The translations under genes and the position numbers were made by a program. Under the pieces are notes generated by a model. It was given only the letters and a program-made list of their open reading frames with translations. It was not told the origin of the DNA and searched no databases. From Nymphaea colorata (Eukaryota > Streptophyta > Magnoliopsida > Nymphaeales > Nymphaeaceae): a stretch of 64,000 nt of DNA. The DNA is taken from positions 11,344,505 through 11,408,504 of the forward strand of contig NC_045140.1 in the NCBI RefSeq assembly GCF_008831285.2. The letters run 5' to 3'. Below, in pieces: positions 11,801-26,400 of this stretch. Every line of letters starts with the position of its first letter. Within the stretch, counting starts at the first letter, position 1.

Positions 11801-14800
11801 GAGAACTTGAAACTATAAAGCTTGGACCCTGTACTGTTTTTTATGATGGAAAATCTCAAATTTTCAGGACCATCTAGGAGGTGATCTGGATCAGTACAAC
11901 AAGATACCATGATTTTAAGACAAATTCTCTCTTCTTGACCTACCTTGTTGCATTGAAGGAGGTCAATTAAAATCATGAGTCATCGGTTAATGTGGAATTT
12001 TAATGATAATGATTCAGTCACAAGGGCCAATCTTGACAAGGTAACTGGATCATCAAAACATGCAAAAGGACAAGGTCTTGTTCTAAGAAGGAAAAGGAGA
12101 CAATCAAATGGAAAAAGAGAAGAAGGTGATGAAAATTGAGTAGCATAGGAGGAAGAAGTTAATTTTGCGGAAATGGATAATGTTTGATGAAAGAGATAAT
12201 TATGATGAGCAAGGTAATGAAAAAGGTTTATCATATAGATTCCAAAGAGTAGAATATTCATCTCGTATTTCAAGATGGTTCATGACACACATTAAAGCCC
12301 TAACTCAGTAGACAGACATGATTTGCATTTCAGATTTAAAATATGATGCTTCTTGCTTTTCCTTTCAATGTGTGTGTGTATGTATATGTATGTATGTATG
12401 TGTAGAAACACGAACAAGAAGAGGAAGAGAAACAACGATCACGATGTAACGTGGAAAACCCTCAACAAGAGGGAAAAAACCACGAATGAGGAGGAGTCGG
12501 TGCCCACTAGCCGCCAGACTCTCTCTCTCCTTAGTCTTTCATTCACACCATAAGGATTAGGGTTACACGACTTAAATAATGCCCAACAAGGGCTACAAGT
12601 TGGATCGGATACGGATCCGGACCTGGTCCCGAGACCCATCTAACATACTTCAACACTCCCCCTCAAGTTGGGCATACATATCAAACATGCCCAACTTGGA
12701 TACATTTCTCTCAAATGAGGTCGAAGATAAAGCCTTCGTCAGAACATCAGCCGTTTGGTCTTCAGATCTCATGTAAGGAAGTACAAGTTCTTTAGCATCA
12801 ATTCTCTCTCGAATGAAATGCCGGTCAATCTCAACATGCTTTGTTCTGTCATGAAGCACAGGGTTGTTGGCCAAGTTAATTGCGGACTTGTTATCGCAAT
12901 ACATCTTCATTGGTTCTTCAACCTTTATACCAATATCAGTCAACAATACTTTCAGCCACAAAAACTCAGAAACTCCCATAGCAACAACTCTGTATTCTAC
13001 TTCAGCACTGGAACGCGAACAAACATCTTGCCTTTTACTTCTCCACACTATGAGATTCCCTCTCAAATAAATACAATAGCCAGAGGTGGACCTCCTAGTG
13101 TCAATACAGCCTGCCCAGTCTGCATCTGAATAACCTTCAATCCCAAGAGTGTCTTGCTTGACATATAAGAGACCTTTGCCAGGATTCCTCTTCAAGTAGC
13201 ACAAGATCCTGTCAACAGCCTTCAAGTGGGCATCCGTGGGAGCATGCATGAACTGGCTCATCACATTCACAGCAAAGGTAATATCAGGTCTAGTGAGAGT
13301 AAGATAAATTAACTTCCCTACAAGACATTGATATCTTCTTTTTGCCTCTTCACAGAGTGGCTCCCCGTCTCTAAGACTTAGCTTATGGCCAGCATCTAGA
13401 GGAGTAGAAGCTGGTCTACACCCTAGTTTCCCAGCCTCCTTTAACAAATCTAGAGTGTACTTCCGTTGATTTAGCACAAGGCTAGTCCCAGACCTAGCAA
13501 TTTCTATGCCAAGGAAGTATTTCAACTTACCAAGGTCCTTAAGATCAAACTCGATCGCCAACAGTTTCTTTAACTTCATTATTTCATCTTCATCATCACC
13601 TGTGACAATCATATCATCAACATATACCAACAGAATAGTAACCTTTTGCTTATTTCTCTTCACAAAAAGTGTATGATCTCCATTCCCTTGATGGTATCCA
13701 CATTGTCTCATGACAAGTCTGAGTCGTTCAAACCATGCTCGAGGAGATTGCTTGAGCCCATATAAAGCTTTCCTTAGCTTGCAACATTTTTCAGGTTCCT
13801 CATATCCTGGAGGCATACACATATATACTTCCTCTTCAAGGTCTCCATTGAGAAATGCGTTCTTGACATCAAGTTGGTACATCTTCCACTCCTTCATCAC
13901 AACTAAAGAGATAATGACTCTGACAGTCTTCATCTTCGCAACAGGAGCAAAGGTCTCCAAATAATCAATCCCATATTTCTGACTAAACCCCTTGGCCACA
14001 AGACGAGCTTTGTATCTTTCAACACTCCCATCTGGTTTGTACTTGATGGTGTAGACCCACTTAGATCCAACCAAGTGAGCCGCCTCAGGAATCTTTACAA
14101 CTTCTCATGTCATGTTTCTTCGCAAGGCTTCCATCTCTTCTTGCATTGCATAAGTCCACTTAGGATCACTCTGAGCCTCAGCAACATTCCTGGGAATCAT
14201 AGTCAAAGAAAGAGAAAATACAAAGCATTTGTAGTCCTTGCTCAGTCTAGAATATGAAACAAAGTTACCAATAGGATGTTGAGTACATGACCTGACACCC
14301 TTTCGCAGGGCGATGGGAAGCTCTTCACTAGCAGCAACAGTCTGAATCTATTCTTCAACAGGTTGCTTCTGCGCACGACTTGGGTCATCCAGGGAAGGAC
14401 TAATTGGATTGGGAGTAGAATTCTCACCACCTGTCATCTCATCTGTACAAACTCTTCGCCTAGAGTAAACTTGCCCAAATAAACGATTGCACTTCTCTTC
14501 TGCCTCAGTGGAACACTCTCCATTTTTCTCCTGTTCATGCACCTCACTAGATAGACCATTTTTCTCCTGTTCATGCACCTCACTAGATGGACCATTTTTC
14601 TCCTGTTCATGCACCTCACTAGATGGACCAACGGAGTCACACCTGTAGTCCAAAAAATCAGTAAACTGAATTTCCTGACTCGAAGAATACTCTTCCCGTG
14701 ACATAGAGTACTCCCCTGAAGAGGATTCTCACCAAAATAGGAAACATGTTCAAGGAAAGTGACATCTTTGGTAACATAGGCCCGACCAGTGGAAGGGTCT

Positions 14801-17342
14801 CGACACTTGTACCCTTTTTGAGTGGGAGAATACCCTAAAAAAATGCCCTTAATAGATCTTGGATCAAGCTTTTTAATGTGAGGACTATGATTGTGAATAA
14901 AGCAAACACAACCAAAAACTCTGAGTGGAAGAGAGAAAGGTTCACGAGTCCCCGGTAACAGAGAGTGAGGCGTCTTCCCATTCAACACACGACTAGGCAA
15001 CCGGTTTATAAGATACGCACTGGTCAGCACAGCATCCCCCCAATACTTTTTTGGAACATGACGTTGAAAAAGAAGAGCCCGAGTCATATTCAATAACTGA
15101 CGATTTTTTCGTTCAGCAACTCCATTTTGAGGAGGGGTATAACTACAGGAAGTCTCATGAACAATTCCCTTTTTTCAAAAGAAGCTATCAACAAACTGGC
15201 ACATATACTCTCGAGCATTGTCAGATCGAAATGTCTTAACAGATGCTCCATATTGAGTTTCCACATAAGCAATGAAAGTCTCTATGACAGTAGGAACTTC
15301 ACTACGGTCTTTCAACAAATAGACAATAGTGTTACGAGAATAATCATCTATAAAGGTGATAAAATATTGAAAACCATGACAAGAAGGAATCCCTGCAGGC
15401 CCCCACACATCAGAATGAATCATGGCAAATACCTCATTAGACCGATGGCTAGACAAAGGGTATGAAGCCCTAACATGTTTGGCCAGGTGACAGACATCAC
15501 AAGACACCATAGTCATATCTAACCTGGAACATATATCAGGAAACAACTGTCTAAGAAGGCCAAAAGGCAAGTGTCCAAGGCGCTCATGCCACCGTAGAAG
15601 CAACTGAAGGGAGTCCTCTCTATCCTTCGTGGCTTGGCTGACTGCCGTCATGAGAGCCTGAGCAGCACGCATAGGTAAACGATAGAGCCCGTCAGAAGCT
15701 AGACCAATCCCAATCCTCTTCCCTGTCACCAAGTCCTGCATAACACAGCGATCAGCGGAAAATATAAGTTCGCAATTTAACTCCTTCGTGATCTTGCTAA
15801 CCGACAAGAGATTCAAGGGAATATGAGGAACATGCAAAGCATTGTGGACTAAGAACTTGTTCAAAAGTGGGAGACTCCCTTTTCCAGCCACAGAGATAGA
15901 TGAACCATCGGCAAGGGAAACACGATCCTTTCCTGATGAAAGCTTATACCCATGAAAGACCTTAAGATCGCCGGTCATGTGGTGAGTAGCGCCACTGTCA
16001 ATGATCCACTCTCCCATACGGCAATCCGCCATAACGTCTATAGATGAAGAAGCTGCCAAAATCACAGATAGTCCAATAGGAGGCACGAGCAGCGATACAA
16101 CAAGGGAGGCACCGATGACAACGGAGAGCACCAACGGGCAGTAATATCCGGATTCCCAATCAGCCCCAAGAGTGAACGGAATGTCGATTGGGGGACACGT
16201 TCGTCGATGTCGCTCGACGGAAGCGGTGCCTTCTCTCTCTCGGGCTGCAATCTCCCACGGGTAGAGGTTGCACCACACGTTCTCCTTGCTGGAATGAAGA
16301 TCCAAGAGGCAAAACCCAACAAGTATCAAGGTATAGAAGTGAATAGGAAATCAACTTCGAGACGAGGAAAGCCTTCACCCGTAAGACTAATTTAACCCCG
16401 GTCTTTTGTAAGGAAAGGGGGATGCGATCGCCGGAGCGCCGGCGGACGTTGAGGCAATCCTCAAGTTACGCTCCTCTCCTCCTTTACGTCCTCTACCAAG
16501 TCACGGACCAGCCACCTCTTCTTGCACGGTGGGCGCCAAAAAAAACAAGAAGATGGAATCAAAGATCAACCAAGCAATATATTGCAGGTAAGAGGTGGAT
16601 GCACTTCACCGGATTTGCAAAAGACCCCTAGGAAGTGACGTGAATAGGGGGAGGCAAGCCTAGGAAGCGCCTAAGCACGCATATCTTCTTTCTTCTCCGG
16701 GAAGCAAGACTACGGCGCAAAAGGCAGTGGCGCAAGGGACAACGGTGACGGCGACGGTCAACAACGCAAGAGCGACGTCGCAAGAGTGGCTGCGATGGCG
16801 ATGGCGCAAAGGGTGACACCGGCGGCGGCGGAAACAGCGACGGTGGTATTGGGTACAGCGGCGGTGGCTGCTGAAGCAACGGCGGCTGCAGCGGCGGTGG
16901 CTGCTGAAGCAACGGCGGCGGCGGCGGTGGCAGCGGCGGCAGCAGTGGCAGCGGCGTCGGCGGTGGCTGCTGCAGCGGCGGCGGTGACTGCAGTGGTGGC
17001 GATGGTAGCGGTGAGAGATATTAGGGTTGGAACTTCACAAACCCTAAAAATTTCCCAAACTCGTCGGCTCTGATACCATGTAGAAACACGAACAAGAAGA
17101 GGAAGAGAAACAACGATCACGATGTAACGTGGAAAACCCTCAACAAGAGGGAAAAAACCACGAATGAGGAGGAGTCGGTGCCCACTAGCTGCTAGACTCT
17201 CTCTCTCCTTAGTCTTTCATTCACACCATAAGGATTAGGGTTACACGACTTAAATAATGCCCAACAAGGGCTACAAGTTGGATCGGATACGGATCCGGAC
17301 CTGGTCCCGAGACCCATCTAACATACTTCAACAGTATGTATG

Positions 17343-17419
<77 letters not shown>

Positions 17420-20400
17420 ATATCCTTCATGCTAGGAAGAATGTCAAACAAGGTCATTTATAACTATACTGTTCATGATGAACTTTTATGCATTCAAGTG
17501 CCATTAAATATGCTTTGGAGTAGTTTTCGTATTGTCTGCTACGTCCTTATGCATGCAGTTGATATGATGCACATGGCCAGTTTATTGCAAGCATGGAAGA
17601 GTTCGGGATAAGGGAAGATGACATAATAAAAGATGGCAATGTATAAAAATTAGACCAATTTGATTACATCTTAAAGCATTGCACTAGATAATATGAAACT
17701 CAAGAAAAGTACATCACTCTCTCTCTTCCTTTAGGTTCTGATTCAAATATTCAACCAAGTATGAAATTCGAACTGGATAAAATGTTTTGCACATCCAATC
17801 AACAATTCCACCACTTGATGCTCTTTTTAGGGCTCTAGTACTTTGACCATTTTCTCAAACACAGAAGTGATTTAGCAATTAATTCTATAGAAAATACTTG
17901 ACAAGGAGGAACAATATTAAATATTGGACCCTGCTAACAGTTAACTTGCCAAAGAACAAAAACAGTGGCTCCTCTTGCTCAAGGACTATGCAAGAACAGA
18001 ACGAATCAGTTTTGTAGTGCAATCAGAGTGTCATCATAAATACATTATCCACTTTCATCCAATATTATATCAGGTTAGAGAAAGATGGCCAACAGAATCT
18101 CATATAGAATCTATGGCCACAAATGAGCAAAACTATCAGAATAAAATGATAAAGTGCTTGCAATAATAGGAAAATTTTTGTATCATCTGAGCAACAAGCA
18201 GTTAAAACACAAAGTACTATACCACTAGAAGCTTTACAACTTGCCTTACATCAGCATATGCTATGACCCAACCACGATCAAGCAAGCTCAAGTGATCAGA
18301 ACACCAGCTCTTGTCTAAGACTTCACCATAAGCCCCATAGCCATGTAACAAGCCTGGCCTTTTACCACATTGTGCTGACCTCTTAGAGTAAACAATCGTT
18401 AAAGGTACACAAACACCATCAAGTGAACTTACTTCTTTTCTTTCACAAACAAATGCTTCATACAGAGTACTCCAACATTGTTGTTCTACTTGTTTGAAAA
18501 TACCCAACAGATCCTTGTGAAGATAATGACTGAACTGTAAATCACATCCTGCATCACTGTTGACTCCAACAACTTTTTCTTCATCCACAATAATAAAGTT
18601 TTGGTTTAACATATCAAAATCAACTATCAGATCTGGCATCTGCATGTTCAAAGTAAGAAAGAGAGAGCAGTAACTGTATTACAATTGTAGGTTTGGCATG
18701 CATATTTGGAACTCATCAACATTTCCATGAAACATTGAGCAGAGAAGTGGAGAATCATGCCCTTGACACTTACCAAATAAGCCACAGGCACAACTAAAGT
18801 AATCAAAGAAAAGCTCTACAAAACTATGTTACCTCTAACTTACCCTCAAAAGTATTTTTATCCTTTTCATTACATAACCAAAAAAAATCCAACAAATGAA
18901 ACTTTAATTTTCAAATGCCAACTAACAAGCCATAAGCCAGTGATATTTGCATCTATCCCACCTGATCTTGTAACCATTTTAACTTTAAAAATTTACTAAT
19001 CCACTAATTGGTTTGGTAAAAGATGGATATAGAAAAAAGAACTACACATTAAGATTATTGAAAATGCAGAGCAACAGAAAAGATAGCAATTGCAGTATGG
19101 ATATAGCATTTTTTACCACTGGAGAAGAGAGAACTGCACGATAAATGTGCATCTTAAAGTCATGATTTGAACCAGGAGTTATGCTGCAAATATTTGGAGG
19201 CAGAGGAAAGAACCATGGTTTGAAATCATCCAGGTACAGTGGACGCTGCAAAAAGTCATGGATGTAAAGTTCAGTGACCATATAATGGAGCACTGAAAGG
19301 GAAATAAATGGCTTTTGAATGCCACAAGCTTTTGATTTGCAGATTAGTCATCAAATATACAAGGAAATTTTAGAGGAAACTATAACATCATTCCATAAGA
19401 GTTCTAACAAAGATGTTACTAACAAGAAGTGATGCATCAGCTAAAAACTTTTCAATTTGGTTCTGAAGAGGCCAAGATTAAAGCTGTAAAACTTTTAGGT
19501 GAATTGGTCCCTGAATATCAATCAACCAAAACATCAAAGTGGCTTATCTGTGGCTAGTGATGAATTTTTTGGAAGTATAAACCATACTTGGAATTAATTC
19601 CAAGGGAGTGCGGTAGAGCATATTGTAGTCTGTACTAGAACTAATGGTTTTCCCGTTTCTAGCATTCAATGCACACTGTGAGCATATTACTGGAGCAAAT
19701 GTAGCTATATGGTTACCAATCTCCTTTCCCTTCAATGAAATTTAAAATTAAACAGTATTGAAAAACTGACTAGGCCATGACAAATTTGATATTGGGTCCA
19801 TGCTAATGGCATCTAGTGCCTGGTCATGATACAGCAAGACTACAAACTCATGGTTCCAACACAAGCTAAAGCCACTTCTTAGGAATGTCTACATAGCGAC
19901 ATCTATAACTGAACAAGTTTAAGTTTTAACTTTTCATAACTGGGGCATTTGGTTTCCCGTGTCAAATAAGAGGAACCACCAAAGAGGGAGTTAAAAACCA
20001 CATTTTTTTTCAAAAATCTGTTGTTACATTATCATATTGATGAAAAGGCTGGAACTTTATAAGGTGCAGTATGAAGTCTGTAGAGGCCTGAGATAATTTG
20101 TAGCAAAAATTTGTGTGATGCTGCTGATGTGGCAAGGGGCCTACTATAAGAGTCCTTGCCTCAAGCAAATGCTGGATCTAGGGTTCTCATATCTAAGTAC
20201 CTGAACTCCTTAGTCCTTCCACATTATAAATTGGAGGGAGCTGAACTCCTGACTTGATCTTCCTCCTCTATTATATCACCCCCTCAATCTAAGACCTTGG
20301 ACTCGAAGCAGATCTTGATGCATTCTTAGAGGCGAACATTATTCTATGGTAGTATGGTGTTTAATTGGTTCGTTTCCAGAATAATTGCAAAGACTGCAGA

Positions 20401-23400
20401 TTAACTACTCTCATTGAACAATCATGCACTCAGTAATACATAGGACCATAAGCTGAAATTCTTCAGATGGACAATAAAAAAAAATTATTACTACTGGTTC
20501 TGAAAAAAAAAAAAAAAAACTAACTTATGTCAAAGAGAAACACAGGTGTCAACCATTCTCAAATTCAAATCCCTAGGAACAAACAAGATTCTTCAGGAGA
20601 AAAATGTCAAGGGTCATCATCTATTTCCAGAAATGGAGAATCCCAAACATGTAGCTGAAATGAACTTATATTGATCAAATAATCAAAATGCAGAAAAAAA
20701 GACGTGGTCCAACCAGAAACAAGGCCTTCAACATAAAGATGCACACAAAGAGCAAGACCTAACGATGGGTGCATTACCAGTTTCTTTTTTTTTTTAATAG
20801 AACTTCCACCTGTATCCATCAAAGCAAAATCACATTGCAAAAGTTTTTCTTGAGAATTTTTTTTCTTTTAAATTGCATGATCTGGCATTACCTTAGAATT
20901 ATATGGGAATTAGAATCATTTGCTGAGTGATTTATCTTTTAATACATTGAAGTTTCATGGATATTGTTTTTGGGGAAAATAGGGCTGGTGATGGACCACC
21001 CCTAAACAGTAACATGATAATAAAGTTCCCACAATAGAAACAAGTTGTAGGGATCAAACTTTATTCAGCTTAAGAATTACAGTACCTTGAAATCAACTTC
21101 CAAAGGCATATTTACGGAACAAATCATAGGAGACCCATTTTTTTGGATAAAGAGAACCAAGTGCCTATCAAATATATCCATATCTTCAAGGCAAACATCT
21201 GGACCGGCATGAATGACATCCTGAAAGAAGAACAAAAATTTAGCCTTTCAGCAAGTATAAACTATACTACGACCTAATTAACAAACACAAATACTGACTA
21301 TATGGTTAAAAAACATAATATTAAGACCAGTGAACATGATACAACATAAAGAGATAATGTTTATTGTCACTTGAGATGCATGATCTAAAAGGCGCAGCTT
21401 GAATTCAACTAGTGTAAAGCCAGCCAAACCATTAGATAGCATTCAACATCAAACATAACCAGGCACAGGCCCTTTAACGGCAATTCTTAAACTAATTACA
21501 GACAAAATAACATACCAAGGCACAACTAATATGCAACAGGTATATAAAAAGAACAAAATACCCATGCAACAGATTCACATAAAAATTGCTATTCTTACAA
21601 ATGGAAACCCACTATGTCTCATGAAACTTCAGGAGGCACAAAATGTTGATGTTGGACACATCCCAGCATAAACTTTAACACATCAATTTAAGGTCTTCTT
21701 ACTGCCTAGTGCCTAGATGGCTAGGCACCTAAAAGCCCTAGCTGGGGCACAGTCGAGACTCAAGAAAAGGAAGAAAAGCTAAAAAAATAACTGTAAAATA
21801 TATAAAATAAACTTGAACTTTGAAAAACAGTAGAAAAAAGCTCACATATCAAAAATTTGAAACCGATTTATTTTCATGTAAAAACCAAAACAAGAAAACA
21901 GCTTGGGCCTTGGGGTGCTTTCCACTTGAGCAGCAGTCCAGACACAGCTTGGTGCAAGGCTTGCATCCAGGAAGATTATGCTGAAACCATGTGCAACTTT
22001 TCACTATATAAGAACCACATGCTTAAAAACTGGAGACAGGTGTCAAAGTGCCAGTCACCTCTAAGCTTCACTAAACACACCCATGAAAATAAGTATGCAA
22101 CATTGGTCACAAAATGTCTACCTTATGGACACCTCCTTGCAAGTGTCCAGTTGTTTTATATTGTTGAAATAAGAGAGAGAGAGTCGTTTTTCTTATTGAT
22201 CCCGTAACCCTAATCTCAGATTAAAAGAGATTAGGGTAAAGACTACATATTTACAATTTCAGTCCACTAAAATATTAGAAAATAATAAGTAGTCCCTAGT
22301 CCACTTTATAATATTACAGAAAGCCTCAAATTGACTCTAAAAAGAACTTTAACACTCCCCCTCAAGCTGGAGCATAGTTATCAATCATGCTCAACTTGTT
22401 ACATCCTCTCAAGAAATCTCCAATGGAAAGAGCCTTAGTAAACATATCAGCTGCTTGATCTTCAGAGGAAACATGAATTGTGCTAATGACTCCTTGTACG
22501 AAGTCTCGAACATAATGGCAATCCACTTCAATGTGTTTCGTCCTCTCATGAAAAACAGGGTTATTTGCAATATAGGTAGCTGCTCTGTTATCACAATACA
22601 TCTTCATAGGAAGTTTCACTGATATTCCCAATTCTAGAAGAACTGATTTAACCCATGACATTTCAGCAGCCGTTTGAGCCATTGCCCTATATTCAGACTC
22701 GGCACTCGATCTAGCAACCACATTCTGTTTCTTGCTCCTCCAAGAGATAAGATTCCCGCCAATAAAGATGCAAAAACCTGTAGTAGATCTCCTGTCATTT
22801 ATTGATCCTGCATAATCAACATCACTATATGCTTCTATGTCCACACATTCTCCTTTTTTGAACCATAACCCCTTTTCGGGGGCCGATTTCAAGTATTTTA
22901 TCACCATTAAAGCAGCCTCCCAATGAACTTTTCGAGGTTTCTCCATGAATTGACTCAGCTTATTTACAGCAAAGCAGATGTCTGGACGAGTAATGGTCAA
23001 ATATAAAAGTTTTCCTATTAGGGATATGTAAGAATGAGAGTCAAAAGCCTCTGATTCATCATTGCGCATATGAATTCGAGGATTCATAGGAAGTGTAGCA
23101 GGTTTGGCTCCCAATAACCCTGTTTCCTGCAGAAGATCAAGAACATATTTCCTTTAAGACATCACAATCCCTTTACTACTACGAGCCACTTCAATACCAA
23201 GGAAATAACCAAGATCTTTTGTAACAAAGTGTTTTTGTAGAAACTCCTTTGTTTGAGCTATCTCTTGAGCACTTTCTCCAGTGAGGACAATATCATCAAC
23301 ATATACAATCAATATCACTATACCAGAAGTCCCTCTCTTGATAAATAACGAGTGATCAAGCTGAGATCTTTGAAATCCACATTTAAGTCCATTATAATAT

Positions 23401-26400
23401 GCACATAACTTTACCATGGCATGTACTACGTGCATGCCTATGACAACATTAAACTATATAACAAATTCCAAGGTGCCATCAGCGACACTTTCTTTCATTC
23501 AAGAATGTCTTCAAACTTCCCTTATAGCAATAGCTGACGAACTTGCTAACTTATGTGTCAATATCACAATATCATCAACATATACAATCAACATCACTAT
23601 ATCATTATGGAACCATGCACGGGGACTTTGTTTAAGTCCATAGATAGCCTTTTTTAGTTTGCATACCTTGGAACACTCCCTCTGTCGTTCAAAACCAGGT
23701 GGTTATGCAATGTTCCCAACATTCTTGTCAATTTGTTATCTGTCAGCAGTATTACCAAAGAGTTAAACTGTAATCTAATTTTCTCTGCTGATTGTTGTTT
23801 ACTGCAGGACTTGGGAACGGGGCAGAAGATTGGGATTGGTTCGGTTATTGATGGCCTCTACAGACTGCCCGTACAAGTTGCTTCTGCTTTGATTTCAGCC
23901 ACCAGTGGACAGTTGCCTGGCATGGAGGACAGATCCATCATTATGCGTTGGCACGAGAGACTTGGTCATCTTCCATTTCCGTTGCTTAAAAAGTTGTTTC
24001 CTAGGATGTTTCATTCTGTTTCTTTGGACACCTTCGTCTGTGAAGTGTGTCAGTTGTCTAAACATGTTAGGGCCTCGTACCTTATTTCATTCAATAAAGC
24101 CAACCGTCCTTTTGCTTTGGTTCATTCTGATGTTTGGGGTCCTTCGGGAGTACCCACTTGTCGTGGCTTTCACTATTTCATGACTCTTATTGATGACTAC
24201 TCCCGGTGTACGTTCGTGTATCTGTTGAAAGAACGTAGTGAAGTTCCCGACATTGTCAAAAACTTTGTGGCATTTGTTGAAACTCAATTCCAGACCCCTG
24301 TTCAGACCCTTCGTACTGACAATGCTCGAGAGTATGTCTCCCAATCCCTTGATGACTTCCTGCGAAGCAAGGGTATTATACATGAAACATCCTGTAGCTA
24401 CACACCTCCTCAAAATGGTGTGGCTGAAAGGAAGAACCGTCATTTGTTAAATGTCACCCAGGCCATTATGTTTCAACGTCATGTCCCTAAGCGGTACTGG
24501 GGTGATGCACTTCTCACTAGTGCTCATCTCATTAACCGTATGCCTACTCGTGTGTTGAATGGTCATTCCCCTTATTCTGTTTTGTGGCCTACTCAGAATC
24601 CCTGGCCTTTGACCCCTCGAGTGTTTGGGTGCGTTTGCTTTGTCCATGATCATAGTCCCACTCTCAAGAAACTTGATCCTCGGTCCATCAAAGCGGTCTT
24701 TTTGGGGTATTCCTCCACTCAGAAGGGATACAAGTGTGTTGACCCTAGCACTTCCAGAGTATATGTCTCCAGGGATGTTACCTTTCATGAACATGTGGCA
24801 TACTTTCCTGCGACTCCTCTTCAGGGGGAGTGTCTAGGTGACAGAAGGGAAGAGTATTCTTCGCATCAGTTGATTCAGTTCATGGATTTCTTGGATTATA
24901 AAGTTAGTTCTCCAAGTGTGGAAGACGTTGTCAGGAAGGACAGAGACAGTCAGATGGAGGGGGGCCCTGTGGAAGAACAGCAGTCTCGAGGTCACTTATT
25001 TGGTCAGGTTTACAGCAGGAAGAAGAAGGATGTGATGGAAGATGTCGATGTTGCCAATCCCAATCTTCCCAATCTTGTGACCTCCCCGGATGATCCAAGT
25101 CCAATGAATGAAGAACTTCCCATAGCCCTGCGCAAGGGCACCAGGTCATGTACTTCTCATCCTATTCAGAGATTTGTTTCATATGCTAAACTCAGTAAAG
25201 ACTACAAGTGCTTTGTTACCTCTTTATCTGTGGCTGTTATTCCCAGGTCAGTGGAAGATGCCAGGAAGGATCCTAAATGGCTACAGGCCATGACAGAGGA
25301 GATGGACGCCCTGGAAAAGAACAGTACGTGGGAGGTTGTTGACATCCCCAAGGGAACTCACTTAGTTGGTTCCAAGTGGGTGTTTAATGTGAAGTACAAA
25401 CCTGATGGCACTGTAGAACGCTATAAAGCCCGCCTTGTTGCTAAAGAGTTTAGCCAGAAATATGGGATTGACTATCTTGAGACGTTTGCTCCCGTGGCGA
25501 AACTGAAGACCGTAAGGGTCATCCTAGGTCTTGCAGTGCAGAAGAAGTGGAGCATGGACCAACTTGATGTCAAGAACGCCTTCTTGAATGGTCACCTTGA
25601 GGAAGAAGTCTATATGAGCATGCCGCCTGGATATGCTCGGAACGGGAAGTGTTGCTATCTCAAGAAAGCTTTGTATGGTCTCAAGCAGTCCCCTAGAGCG
25701 TGGTTTGAAAGACTAAGAGTTGTAATGAAGACTAATGGGTATAAACAGGGAAATGGTGATCACACCCTCTTCATCAAGCAGAGAAATGGTCTGGTGAACC
25801 TTCTACTTGTATATGTTGATGATATGATTGTCACAGGTGACGACGAAAGGGAAAAAAGGAAGATGAAGGAAACGTTAGCTGCAGAATTCGATCTCAAAGA
25901 TCTGGGCAAACTAAGGTATTTCTTGGGAATTGAGATCGCGCGATCTGAGACTGGGCTTGTTATGAGCCAAAGAAAATACACTCTGGATCTTTTAAAAGAG
26001 ACAGGTAAACTGGGATGCAGGCCCTTTCTTACCCCAATGGAGTCTGGCACAAGAATAAGTATCAAATCTGGGACTATCTTGGATGAGGAAGGAAAAGGGA
26101 GGTATCAGCGGCTGGTTGGTAAACTTATTTATCTCACTCTTACTCGCCCAGATATTACGTATGCTGTGGGTGTGTTAAGTCAGTTTATGCATGCCCCTAC
26201 TGATTGTCATTGGAAAAGTGCTGAAAGAGTATTGGGATACTTAAAGAATGACCCAGGGAAAGGATTGCTCTACACTCGACAAGATCGACTAAGTATTGAA
26301 GGATACTCTGATGCCGACTGGGCAGGATGCACAGATACTAGGAGGTCTACCACAGGATACTGCATCTTTCTTGGAGGTAACCTTGTGGTCTGGAGAAGTA

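Larger units (their letters stand above)
12401..17333 (-). mobile_element. Ty1/copia LTR retrotransposon 1, young but defective
   Basis: The element is 4933 bp, minus orientation, within intron 8 of the peptidase gene. Two 255-bp LTRs (12401-12655 and 17079-17333) start TG and end CA and differ at two sites, both C/T. The 5-bp target duplication GTATG is at 12396-12400 and 17334-17338. A primer-binding site (initiator tRNA-Met type) and a polypurine tract are in the expected places. Protease, integrase, reverse transcriptase and RNase H follow in copia order, but gag is missing and the polyprotein is broken in at least four places. The insertion adds about 4.9 kb to the intron. Confidence 0.95.

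Noticed and set aside
16758-17120. Poly-Ala and poly-Pro/Leu open frames on both strands
   Set aside because: They arise from the GGC trinucleotide island inside copia 1 and show no gag feature.
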